Assembly (NCBI GenBank): GCA_035291025.1
Contig: DATDTB010000057.1
Span: 1 to 13,540 of the forward strand
DNA: 13,540 bases
From: DATDTB01 sp035291025
GTDB taxonomy: Archaea > Iainarchaeota > Iainarchaeia > JAFGOX01 > DATDTB01
Direction of reading: 5' to 3'
Position 1 is the first letter of the stretch. Each line of letters starts with the position of its first letter. A model generated the notes under the pieces. It searched no databases. It was not told the origin of the DNA and saw only the letters and a program-made list of their open reading frames with translations. The position numbers were made by a program, and so were the translations under genes. Below are positions 5,373 through 13,239 of the stretch, piece after piece.

Positions 5373-7874
5373 ATGGCGAAAAGGAAGGAAACTGACTCCA
5401 GCGAGCTTGACGCCCCTAATGACTCGGGCGAAAAAGGCAAGGTCCTTGAGATGGCCGTAAAGACGCCGCTGGGATTGTTGAGCGTCGAGTCTGACTCGGC
5501 GTCTGAGCAAAGCTCCTTCGTTGGCAGGAAAAAGAACGACTTCAAGGACTTCGGCTTCGAGGCTTCAGTGTTCCTTGGACGAGTTGCGGACAAGGACTTC
5601 GGCGACCGCAAGCTCTTCATGGACACATTGTCGCCGCACGTGGTCTTCATTTGCGGCGCCCGCGGCGTCGGCAAGTCTTACACTATGGGAGTGCTCGTCG
5701 AAGACCTTGCCTCGAATAACTCAAACGTCGGCATCGTCGTAGTTGACCCAATCGGCATTTATTGGAGCATGAAGAAACCCAACAAGGACAAGAAGGAAAT
5801 AGAGGCCCTGGCTGACTGGGGCCTCGTTCCCAAGGGCCTCGAGAACTTGAAGGTCTTCATCCCAGAGGGCGCGAAGGCGCAGGCGCACCCTGACACTTTT
5901 GACGCCTTTTTCACTGTCGCGCCAGCGCTTCTCACAACTGATGACTGGTGCCTGACCTTTGACTTGGAACGCTTTTCGCCTGCCGGACTGCTTTTGGAGA
6001 AGGCCCTGTCCAAGGTGAAAACCGGGTATGCCTCGCATGACGGGAAAAGCGTCGCGGCGAAAAAGCACTACTCGCTTGACGACTTGATCCAGTGCCTTGA
6101 AACTGATTCAGAGATTACGTCAATGGAGCGCGGCTTCAAGAAGGACTCAATCCGCGCCCTCGTGTCCCGGTTGGACGCGGCGAAGTCGTGGGGCGTGTTC
6201 AGCGCCGAGGGAACGCCTTTGGCGCAGCTCTCGCGCCCTGGCCAGGTTTCCGTCCTGGACATCAGTTTCCTGGAAGAAAATGTTTCCTCGCTGGTAATTG
6301 GAATACTTGCCCGGCGCCTACTGACGGCGCGGAAGGTTTACACGCGCTCCGAGGCTTTGTCGCGCTTGGACGAGGCCAGCGTCGAGTCCTTCCTTGAAAC
6401 CGAGATTCCGCCCACGTGGCTCTTGATTGACGAGGCGCACACGTTGATTCCGGGCGGCAACGTGAAAACCGCCGCGAGCACTGCGCTCATTGAATACGTG
6501 AAGCAGGGCCGTAGGCCCGGGTGTTCCCTCGTTTTCGCCACTCAACAACCAGGCGCCATTGACGCCCAAGTCCTTTCGCAGGTTGACGTCATGATTTCCC
6601 ACAAGCTCATCTTCGGCGACGACATCAAGGCCGTTGCAAAACGCATGCCGAGCATAATGCCCGCCGAGTACATGAATTCCGCGATTTTCAAGGCGCTCCC
6701 AATCGGGTACGCGTTGCTGGGCGACAGGCGCGAAGAGACTTCGAGAACGTTCCTGATGCGCGTGCGCCCGCGCACGAGCCAGCACGAGGGCCGTGAAACG
6801 AAGACGTTGGAAATGCTTGACTCAGTCAAGCCCGACCAAGTCCTCAGCCTCGTCTCGCGAATACTGGAAAACGACTTGCGCGAAAACTCTTCCATTCCAT
6901 TGACCAAAGTCAAGGAGCTATTGGACACGTTCAACCACAGGTACAAGCTCAAAATTTTGTTTGACGACCTCTTGGCGTTCCTGGAAACGCAGGGCTTTGT
7001 TGTCGGGGAAAGGGAACTCTCAAAGGAAGGCCTTGAAGCCCCCGCGCCGTCAGCTCAGGCGTTGGAAGAAACTGCGCTCGCCGGCGAACCCGAAGCCGTT
7101 GGGGCGGGGGAAGAAAAAAAGGCAGTCACTGCAATGGAGCCCTGCTTCAAGCCCGCCCTTGACGCTGCCGCGGCCCGCGGCCTAGTCGAAAAACGGCTCA
7201 AGAAAAAGCTGTTTGGGTTGGTTGGCGAGGAAGAAACTCTTTTCGCCTTCAACGCTTACTACGTTCCCGTCCTGGAAGTTTCCTACTCACTGGAGGGAGA
7301 GCAGAAAAAACGCACGGCGTTCGTGGACTTGGACAAAATAGAGTTTTCGCACTTCACGCCGCGCCACGGCCTTGTCTACTCGCGGGGGCTCGCGAGCCTG
7401 GCGGACTTGGACTCGCACGCCGTCCGCATTCTCTCTTTCATGAAACGGAAGGGCCGCGCGTCCGTTGAGCAAATCCAGGGCGGCACGGGACTGGGACCGG
7501 CGATAGTGCGGTCGCGCCTCGCCGCGCTGGAGGGAAAGAAACTCGTGCAAGTGGACAAGTCGCACAAGCCGCACGCGTACAAGTTCACTGCCGAGCTGGA
7601 CTTGCCGAAGAACGGCTCCGAGCAAATACTTTCGAGCATGCAGAAGATAAAAATAGAGGCAGCCGGGCTGCCTGAGGACTCGCTGCGCTTGCCGCGCGTG
7701 GACCACGAAACCGTTTACTCCTTGATGGAACGCGTCTTCGGCGAAAAACTCAAGTTCCACGAAAACCGCGTCGTCTATCTTCCTTCATTCGAGGCAGTCA
7801 TCGCAACGCCGAGGGGCAGGAAAAAAGTCAAGGTTGACGCGTTCACTGGCGAACTGGCTGGAGTGGAACAATGA
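5373..7874 (+). CDS. HerA/DUF87-like ATPase with C-terminal winged helix
   Basis: This 833-residue P-loop ATPase belongs to the HerA/FtsK-VirB4 superfamily of hexameric motors that pump DNA or drive protein export. Visible motifs: Walker A GARGVGKSY (95-103), VVVDPIGIYWSM (about 123-134, the DPxGxY-like motif of DUF87 proteins), Walker B WLLIDEAH (349-356) and ATQQPGAIDAQVLSQVD (389-405), the sensor region. A linker rich in Ala and Glu (about 554-587) leads to a C-terminal part in which a winged-helix-like segment (about 676-742) is flanked by two similar pieces: LFGLVGEEETL with AYYVPVLEV, and VFGEKLKF with VVYLPSFEAVI and VDAFTGEL. There is no membrane segment. I chose ATG 5373 over GTG 5364, although the GGAGG is only 2 nt from this ATG. 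The stop overlaps the start of the surface protein gene (ATGA), implying linked function or expression. The transported substrate is unknown. Confidence 0.85.
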   Translation: MAKRKETDSSELDAPNDSGEKGKVLEMAVKTPLGLLSVESDSASEQSSFVGRKKNDFKDFGFEASVFLGRVADKDFGDRKLFMDTLSPHVVFICGARGVGKSYTMGVLVEDLASNNSNVGIVVVDPIGIYWSMKKPNKDKKEIEALADWGLVPKGLENLKVFIPEGAKAQAHPDTFDAFFTVAPALLTTDDWCLTFDLERFSPAGLLLEKALSKVKTGYASHDGKSVAAKKHYSLDDLIQCLETDSEITSMERGFKKDSIRALVSRLDAAKSWGVFSAEGTPLAQLSRPGQVSVLDISFLEENVSSLVIGILARRLLTARKVYTRSEALSRLDEASVESFLETEIPPTWLLIDEAHTLIPGGNVKTAASTALIEYVKQGRRPGCSLVFATQQPGAIDAQVLSQVDVMISHKLIFGDDIKAVAKRMPSIMPAEYMNSAIFKALPIGYALLGDRREETSRTFLMRVRPRTSQHEGRETKTLEMLDSVKPDQVLSLVSRILENDLRENSSIPLTKVKELLDTFNHRYKLKILFDDLLAFLETQGFVVGERELSKEGLEAPAPSAQALEETALAGEPEAVGAGEEKKAVTAMEPCFKPALDAAAARGLVEKRLKKKLFGLVGEEETLFAFNAYYVPVLEVSYSLEGEQKKRTAFVDLDKIEFSHFTPRHGLVYSRGLASLADLDSHAVRILSFMKRKGRASVEQIQGGTGLGPAIVRSRLAALEGKKLVQVDKSHKPHAYKFTAELDLPKNGSEQILSSMQKIKIEAAGLPEDSLRLPRVDHETVYSLMERVFGEKLKFHENRVVYLPSFEAVIATPRGRKKVKVDAFTGELAGVEQ

Positions 7875-10800
7875 CGCGTGACAAGGCTTGTTTTCTTTCA
7901 CTTTTTCTCTTGCTTGCCATTTTTTTCCCCGCGTTTTCCGGCGCCGCCTCCTACCAGCCTTCCACGCCGTTGTTCACTCCCACAGTTGACACCACTTTAG
8001 GAAGCGGCTCCGATGGCAAGGCGAGCCATACGGGCAACGCCGGCTACACTTCAGGGGACGGCTTGGGTTCGCCGGACAACTTCAGGGACGCGGACTCCGT
8101 TGAAATTCCGGAAACCATTACTGACACTTTGCGGGTTTCAATAATTGACAACAACGCCGACCCGGGTTCTGAGTTAAAGGTTGACGTCAACATGTCAGCC
8201 AGCGGCGCTCATGACGTTCTTAATCCTATGACTGTAACCGGGACGCTTTTCCTGGATGTTTCAACTTTGCCGAACCCTGGAATTAACACCGCAGTGGACT
8301 GGACTAACTTTTCCACCTTGAGCGCCAACCTCACCTTTGGCGCTAACAAGACCTTGACGGATGACTTGAATTGGGACGTGAACCTGCCGCGCGACGGCAA
8401 CATTGTCTGGTACAGGGTGCGCGCGGGTTACAAGGACCCGGGCGCGTCCACTGATGACATAAATGTTTACCACCGCTTCAGGCAAAGCTCGCTCAAGGCC
8501 GTGCAGTCGCTGACTTCGCAGAACTCTGACTACAACGCTTCCAAGGTTGACTCGAACTCGCGCGTCATCTTGCGAATGGAAGTTGGTTACTTGAACGGCG
8601 CGGACGTAAACGACTACAACAAGCTAGGCGTGGACGAAAACTTTGACGTGAACCTCGAGGACCCTGGCGGCACGGTTGTACAATCGCAGCGCATCCTCGC
8701 CGACCGCAATGGGTTCATGCGCGTCGACTTCAACTTGCCCGCGTACACCCTTCCTGGCACGTGGACTGTTGACGCGAACTATGGGCATGAAAGCGACACC
8801 ATACTGGGTACGAGGACCTTTACTGTCAAGCCAGTCATTGAAAGGATTGCCACATACACCCGCAACTCGTCTGACCAAAACGTCTTGGGCACGAGGGACG
8901 ACATGAACCGGCCCCTGCGCCTCGACGTCAACATCTTCAACGACCTCACTGGCGCCACGGTTTCGTGCAACGTTGACTTCTTGAACTCTTCGGGCAGCGC
9001 GCTCGGAAACTTGTGCAGGGGCACTAACGCCGGCTGTTCCAATATTTCAATGACCGCCAACGCCGCGGCAAAGACGTGCCGGCTTGACACTAACTTCCCG
9101 AGCCACACGGGCCAGATAATAATCAACGTTGACCTAACCGTGAACAGCCAAAGCACTGCCAGCGGGGACAACAAGTCCGTTGACGACGCGTTGATTGACG
9201 CGCTGGACCCGACGGCAATACACCAACCGAGGCGCGTGTCCTATTCCAGCGTGACCTCTAACACGCAGTCCGCCGTGGGCTCCAACGGCTTGGCAGGGAT
9301 CAGCGGCACCGCCAAGTACACTTCAGGCGACGGCTTGGCAGGCAATGACAACTTCAGGGACGCGGACTCCGTGGCGGTCCCTGAAACAATAACGGACACG
9401 CTGCAAATTTCCATAATTGACAACAACGCCGACCCAGGCTCCAAGCTAAGCATTGACGTCAACGGGACGTCAAGCGGCGCGCACAGCGTCATTGCAACAA
9501 CCGCCTTCAATGGCACCCTGTTTTTTGACGTTTCAACGGCGGCAAACCCTGGAATAAACACGGCGGGCGATTGGACCAACGTTTCCAGTTTTACTGCGAA
9601 TTTAACTTTTCCAGCGAACGGCACTCAAACCAATGACTTGAACTGGGACGTGAACCTGCCGCGCGACGGCAACATTTCATTTTACCGCGTGAGAGCCGGG
9701 TTCACTGACCCCGACAGCGGCGCTGACGACATAAACGTTTACCACCGCTTCAAGCAGACCACCTTGAAGTGGACGCAGAACTTCACGATCGAAGGCTCAA
9801 CCAACCCCTACAACCCCTCCATTAGAGACGTCAACAACGTCAGCGACGCGAACTCGAACTTCATTGCCTACGGCGAAATAGCTTACTTGAACGGCGCTGA
9901 CTTCAACGACTACGACTTGAACGCCAGCAGCGATGCAAACATCCGCTTCTATCACCCCAACGGCCACGTAGAAACAACATTCGTCAAGACCATTGACGCC
10001 AACGGCTTCTTTTTCCACGACCAAAACCTCAAGCCCAAAACCCCGCCGGGACGCTGGCGCTTGGATGTAACTTACAACCACGGCTCGGACAACAACACTA
10101 GGACGAGCGTCAGGGACGTCAACGTCAAGCCCGTGATTTACAGCATTACGACGTACAAGCGCACCACCAGCGGCTGGCAGAAGTCGTTCATTTTCGACTT
10201 GAACCAGCGCATGCGCGTTGACGTGAACTTTTACAACGACATCAACGCCGTCGGGATAACGTGCACTTTGAGCTTGAGCGACGGCAACCAAAGCCTTTCA
10301 ATGGACTGGAACTCGACTGCGAGCATTTGCCGCAAGGAACTCGACGCCACGAAGACGTCGGGCTTCAAGGTAATGCGCATCACTGCTGACGTGAACAGCG
10401 TGACTGGAACGTCAGGCGACTCGCTTTCCACGAAGAACGCCTTGGTTGACGTCAACGTGGGCGACTTCAACTTGGCCGTCACGGAAGCCGACATTTCGTT
10501 TTCGGCCAACCCGGCAAGCAACGGGCAAGCCATCGAAGTCACGGCAGTCATCAGGAACAGCTCGGTTATTTCCGACGCCAACGACGTCAACGTCGCTTTT
10601 TACAAGAGTTCCGTTTCGGCTTCCAACTTGCTTGGGCACACGACTTTGCAGGTAGCCAAGCAGTCGAACGCCAGCGCAGTCCTCGCCTGGACCGTGACGG
10701 AGTCATCTGACGTCAACGTGGTGGTGCAAATAGACCCCGTGAATGACTTGAATGACTACAACCCAGGCGACAACCTTGCTGGGAAAGTGCTCACGATTCT

Positions 10801-12148
10801 CTCAACTGGGTGCAGGGCGCCGGCAAGCGGTACGTGGAACGTGCAGGAAGCGGACGTGTGCGACAAGAACGGCATTGACTTGAACGGGCCCGTCGCGACC
10901 TCGAGCGCGGGCGGCATGACGATGCTTGACTCTAATTGGGTGTTCCGCCAGGCCAATGACGGCAACTTTTTCGTGAAAGCCGCCGGCACTAACCCATTCA
11001 AGATGCGAGGCTCGCGGGTCGACGTCAACGCTGGCTCGAGTTTCCGCTTTGACTTCAACATCGAATCGGGCACGGACAACAACTTGGACAGCGCCAACCT
11101 CTCGACTGCAAGGATTTACTTAAAGACTGAGACGAGGACGTGGGCTTACAGCACCGACTTGAACAACCTCCACCTATTGGGTACGGCGGACTTGAACTGC
11201 CCCAATATCACGAAGCATTGCACCCTCAAGGGCCTCTTGGACGTCAACGGCTCTACAACGGTTGCCGTCATTTCGGGCTACGTGCGCACTTCCTCACTGC
11301 CCTTGGAGTCAGTGTTCTTTGACACGGGTGCAAAGCTCGTGCGCTTTTTCCCGATAACTGTGAAGAACCAAAACGATTCCGGTGTGAGCGGCGCCGACAT
11401 TAATGTCTTCAACTCTGTTGGAGAGCTAATGTGGTCGTGCGCGGCGTGCACTGACTCCTCGGGCAACGGCTTGGCGCGAGTGGACTTCAACAAGGGCACT
11501 AAGGACCAGAACTTCGTCGTGCACGTGAGGAAGCAAGGGTTGTTCTTCGCTGACACGAATTACATGTTCAAGGACGTCAACGTCACAGTGGTATCGAACG
11601 CGCCCCTGGAATTCGTGCTTTCACCCGCGGGCAGCTTGCCTTTCGCGGACGCGGGCAACGACCAAGTAGTGAGGACGGGCGGCAGCGACGCCAACGTCAC
11701 CCTGGACCCATCGAATTCGTTCGACCCCGACAACGACAACGGCACTACCCGCGGGATTTGCAGGTTCGAGTGGGACTTTAATTCATTGGACAACGACGGC
11801 AACTTCACGATTGACTGGAACTCTTGCGACCTTTCAACCATGTCAGGCTTTGGGTGTGACGTGAACGGCTGCAGCGCCCCGTTGGGCGGCCAGGGCAAGA
11901 TAACGCGCGCCTTGCCCTTGGGTGAGCACGTCCTTAGGTTGCGCGTGAGGGACAACAACGGCTTGCAGGACACAGCCTCTGTTTTGGTAACAGTCGCCTT
12001 TGGCTCCGGCGTTGACCAGGCAACGGTCGCAGCTCCCGGGTTTTCGGCTGAAAGCGCGCTGCTGGTATTTTCAGCGTTTTTGCTGTTTGCATTCATTCGG
12101 GGGCTTTTCATTGGAAAGCGGGTGAGGCGAAAACTTAAAAGGCGTTGA
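7871..12148 (+). CDS. Giant secreted, membrane-anchored surface protein with tandem repeats, CARDB-like and PKD-like domains
   Basis: This 1425-residue protein has a Sec signal peptide (hydrophobic residues 6-22, probable cleavage after GAA at 24-26) and ends in one membrane helix (about 1395-1409) with a very basic tail, so it is displayed outside the cell. Two tandem copies of a region of about 424 residues follow the signal (about 27-450 and 451-865). Then come a CARDB-like domain (about 864-976, DISFSANPASNGQAIEVTAVIRN onward), a Cys-containing segment recalling archaeal beta-helix proteins (GTWNVQEADVCDKNGIDLNG), a beta-rich segment with GVSGADINVFNSVG, and a PKD-like domain (about 1255-1377; FADAGNDQVV, SFDPDNDNG, RVRDNNGLQDTASVLVTV). 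Asp-x-Asn tripeptides occur about 68 times. APGF (1388-1391) before the helix recalls the PGF-CTERM signal of archaeosortase substrates. S-layer, adhesin or host-contact protein are all possible. It is coupled to the upstream ATPase gene by ATGA, with GGAGTGG (7860-7866) as ribosome binding site. Confidence 0.82.
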   Translation: MTRDKACFLSLFLLLAIFFPAFSGAASYQPSTPLFTPTVDTTLGSGSDGKASHTGNAGYTSGDGLGSPDNFRDADSVEIPETITDTLRVSIIDNNADPGSELKVDVNMSASGAHDVLNPMTVTGTLFLDVSTLPNPGINTAVDWTNFSTLSANLTFGANKTLTDDLNWDVNLPRDGNIVWYRVRAGYKDPGASTDDINVYHRFRQSSLKAVQSLTSQNSDYNASKVDSNSRVILRMEVGYLNGADVNDYNKLGVDENFDVNLEDPGGTVVQSQRILADRNGFMRVDFNLPAYTLPGTWTVDANYGHESDTILGTRTFTVKPVIERIATYTRNSSDQNVLGTRDDMNRPLRLDVNIFNDLTGATVSCNVDFLNSSGSALGNLCRGTNAGCSNISMTANAAAKTCRLDTNFPSHTGQIIINVDLTVNSQSTASGDNKSVDDALIDALDPTAIHQPRRVSYSSVTSNTQSAVGSNGLAGISGTAKYTSGDGLAGNDNFRDADSVAVPETITDTLQISIIDNNADPGSKLSIDVNGTSSGAHSVIATTAFNGTLFFDVSTAANPGINTAGDWTNVSSFTANLTFPANGTQTNDLNWDVNLPRDGNISFYRVRAGFTDPDSGADDINVYHRFKQTTLKWTQNFTIEGSTNPYNPSIRDVNNVSDANSNFIAYGEIAYLNGADFNDYDLNASSDANIRFYHPNGHVETTFVKTIDANGFFFHDQNLKPKTPPGRWRLDVTYNHGSDNNTRTSVRDVNVKPVIYSITTYKRTTSGWQKSFIFDLNQRMRVDVNFYNDINAVGITCTLSLSDGNQSLSMDWNSTASICRKELDATKTSGFKVMRITADVNSVTGTSGDSLSTKNALVDVNVGDFNLAVTEADISFSANPASNGQAIEVTAVIRNSSVISDANDVNVAFYKSSVSASNLLGHTTLQVAKQSNASAVLAWTVTESSDVNVVVQIDPVNDLNDYNPGDNLAGKVLTILSTGCRAPASGTWNVQEADVCDKNGIDLNGPVATSSAGGMTMLDSNWVFRQANDGNFFVKAAGTNPFKMRGSRVDVNAGSSFRFDFNIESGTDNNLDSANLSTARIYLKTETRTWAYSTDLNNLHLLGTADLNCPNITKHCTLKGLLDVNGSTTVAVISGYVRTSSLPLESVFFDTGAKLVRFFPITVKNQNDSGVSGADINVFNSVGELMWSCAACTDSSGNGLARVDFNKGTKDQNFVVHVRKQGLFFADTNYMFKDVNVTVVSNAPLEFVLSPAGSLPFADAGNDQVVRTGGSDANVTLDPSNSFDPDNDNGTTRGICRFEWDFNSLDNDGNFTIDWNSCDLSTMSGFGCDVNGCSAPLGGQGKITRALPLGEHVLRLRVRDNNGLQDTASVLVTVAFGSGVDQATVAAPGFSAESALLVFSAFLLFAFIRGLFIGKRVRRKLKRR
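7949..9220 (+). repeat. Tandem duplication in the surface protein gene, copy 1
   Basis: Copy 1 aligns with copy 2 at a constant offset of 1272 bases (424 codons) through its first half. Identical blocks include 8078-8100, 8141-8163 and 8372-8404 (33 bases). Boundaries are approximate, set by the signal peptide and the beginning of copy 2. Confidence 0.8.
9221..10465 (+). repeat. Tandem duplication in the surface protein gene, copy 2
   Basis: Copy 2 matches copy 1 at 9350-9372, 9413-9435 and 9644-9676. The offset grows to 1299 by the VKPVI segment (8825 against 10124), so copy 2 has a net gain of 9 codons, probably around 9790-9860. The last third is recognisable only in protein (PLRLDVNIFNDLTGATVSC against MRVDVNFYNDINAVGITC). 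Confidence 0.78.
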
Positions 12149-12150
12149 CC

Positions 12151-12212
12151 GCTTCTTTTTTGCCCGCTTGGCTCTTTTGTTTTTTTTGGAATTTCATTTT
12201 TCATTTTTTTTT
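12151..12212 (+). terminator. Multiple T-tract terminator after the surface protein gene
   Basis: Immediately after the stop codon, five T runs lie within 60 bases: 12156-12161, 12174-12177, 12180-12187, 12197-12201 and 12204-12212. Archaeal transcription ends at such T runs without needing a stem. The string suggests strong termination of a highly transcribed gene, and separates the upstream operon from the small membrane protein genes. Confidence 0.6.
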
Positions 12213-12232
12213 GGGGGAAAAAGGTAAGGGAA

Positions 12233-12592
12233 ATGGTATTGTATTCGGCGTTCCAGTTAATGGTCTTGCTCGCAGGGTTTTTCTTCGCGGTGGCTTCAAA
12301 CACCGCGTACAACTTCGAGGTCTTCAAGCAGCTGCGCAAAACCAGGGGAGTCCTGGCGGAGCACTTCAACGCGTTGCTGAAGGCCTCGCTCACCGTTGGC
12401 GCGTTGAACGTGTTGTTTTTCCTGTCCCGCCTTTACCACGGCTTTTTAGGCGAGCGCGACTCTTCAGATTACGTTAGCGTTGTGTTATTGGTGGTCTCGA
12501 TTTTGTTGTCGGTTTTGCTTTTTTTCCTTGGCTTGAAGCTGTTGGATTCGGCGCAGAAGTGCTTTGAGGAGTTTTCATGGCTTCAGCGCTAG
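12233..12592 (+). CDS. Small three-helix membrane protein A, unknown function
   Basis: A 119-residue protein with three hydrophobic segments at about 3-22, 47-66 and 80-103 and short charged connections; the first loop is basic (FKQLRKTRG) and the C-terminal tail is amphipathic (KLLDSAQKCFEEF). I do not recognise a family. The ATG at 12233 follows GGTAAGGG (12223-12230). It is the first of four consecutive genes for proteins of the same size and topology, and its end overlaps the next gene by 16 nt, so the set is very likely one transcript. The tail pattern K-x-x-x-S-x-x-x-F-E-(E/D)-F recurs at the end of protein B, which hints at paralogy. No promoter is obvious: the 84 bases upstream are T runs, so it might rely on read-through. 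Confidence 0.72.
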   Translation: MVLYSAFQLMVLLAGFFFAVASNTAYNFEVFKQLRKTRGVLAEHFNALLKASLTVGALNVLFFLSRLYHGFLGERDSSDYVSVVLLVVSILLSVLLFFLGLKLLDSAQKCFEEFSWLQR

Positions 12593-12963
12593 CCAACTCC
12601 GTAACCCTGGCCTTGTCGGTCGTGGGCTTGGTTGTCGTGGTCGGGCTTTATTCTTACTTTGCGGGCAGGCTGCTGCCGTTGATTCAAAGGTCCCAGGGCC
12701 AGGCAAGGCGCTACCTTGAATCCCTTTTCATTGTGACAAGCCTCCTGGGAGTCATGCATTCCCTGGTTTTCATTTGGCTCTTTCTGCTCGTCACCGTTGA
12801 CTTTTTCCACATCTCCTTCTGGCTGGACTTGGCCGGCTTGCTTTTGACCATTGCTGTGTTGGTTGTCGCGTTCGAGTTCATTAAAGTAATTAAGTCTTCA
12901 TTCGAGGACTTCGTCGTGCCTGACAAGGAAGCAGTGCCGAAGGACTTCTTCGGGTACTCGTGA
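12577..12963 (+). CDS. Small three-helix membrane protein B, unknown function
   Basis: A 128-residue protein with three hydrophobic segments at about 8-28, 48-74 and 79-101, a basic first loop (RSQGQARR) and a polar C-terminal tail (FEDFVVPDKEAVPKDFFGYS) that probably lies on the inner side. The start ATG at 12577 has a good ribosome binding site, GAGGAG, about 6 nt upstream and inside the end of gene A, so translation of A and B is coupled. No catalytic or binding motif is visible and I recognise no family. Its last helix and tail resemble those of protein A (FEFIKVIKSSFEDF against LGLKLLDSAQKCFEEF). Confidence 0.72.
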   Translation: MASALANSVTLALSVVGLVVVVGLYSYFAGRLLPLIQRSQGQARRYLESLFIVTSLLGVMHSLVFIWLFLLVTVDFFHISFWLDLAGLLLTIAVLVVAFEFIKVIKSSFEDFVVPDKEAVPKDFFGYS

Positions 12964-12974
12964 GGCTTGCTTGC

Positions 12975-13235
12975 ATGGCTGACCCTTTCTACATCGCCGG
13001 ATCCGTGGTGTACTTGTCGTTGTTTGCAGTGTACTTGTTAGCGTCCCTGAAGTTCGCCGGGCGCAAGGGGTTCTTGTCAATGCTCTGCATTGCCTTGATT
13101 TTCTTCGGCGGGTTCTGGCTCGGCGTGCACAAGTGGTTCGGGCTCGGCGGAATAGTCTCGGAAACCGCGAGGACGTCCATCGCGTTGCTGTTTCTTGCGT
13201 TAGCACTTTCCAGGGCAGTCGGGGGAGGCGAGTGA
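12975..13235 (+). CDS. Small three-helix membrane protein C, unknown function
   Basis: An 86-residue protein with hydrophobic segments at about 6-24, 33-51 and 64-79. The ATG at 12975 is favoured because GTGAGG (12960-12965), overlapping the stop of gene B, sits 9 nt upstream as a ribosome binding site. A GTG at 12960 overlapping that stop would add five residues. The segment after helix 2, KWFGLGGIVSETARTS, lines up with EYFGVQDVFAQTLESA in protein D (shared [WY]FG[LV]xx[IV]xx[EQ]T), so C and D are probably paralogues. Function is unknown; with no large soluble part it is more likely a membrane subunit of something than an enzyme. Confidence 0.68.
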   Translation: MADPFYIAGSVVYLSLFAVYLLASLKFAGRKGFLSMLCIALIFFGGFWLGVHKWFGLGGIVSETARTSIALLFLALALSRAVGGGE

Positions 13236-13239
13236 AAAA

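Noticed and set aside
8185..11583. Many recurring GACGTCAAC / GACGTGAAC strings, looking at first like dispersed DNA repeats or regulator sites
   Set aside because: All are in one reading frame and encode Asp-Val-Asn; spacing is irregular and synonymous variants are common, so the selection is on the protein, not on the DNA. There is no spacer-repeat regularity of a CRISPR array.
7949..12148. D-x-N as an extended N-glycosylation sequon (D-x-N-x-S/T)
   Set aside because: By hand count only about 9 of the 68 D-x-N tripeptides continue as x-S/T, so glycosylation cannot explain the motif density, although individual sites may be used.
11560..12393. A 277-codon open frame on the minus strand opposite the end of the surface protein gene
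   Set aside because: It lies antisense to a gene with clear signal peptide, domains and membrane anchor, has no domain, and its openness follows from the Asp/Asn/Thr/Ser-rich codon composition of the sense strand.
12145..12477. A 110-codon frame beginning at the end of the surface protein gene
   Set aside because: It would translate through the T-rich terminator block and overlaps gene A in another frame; its product is an Arg/Gly/Val mixture without pattern, while gene A has a ribosome binding site and three clean membrane segments.
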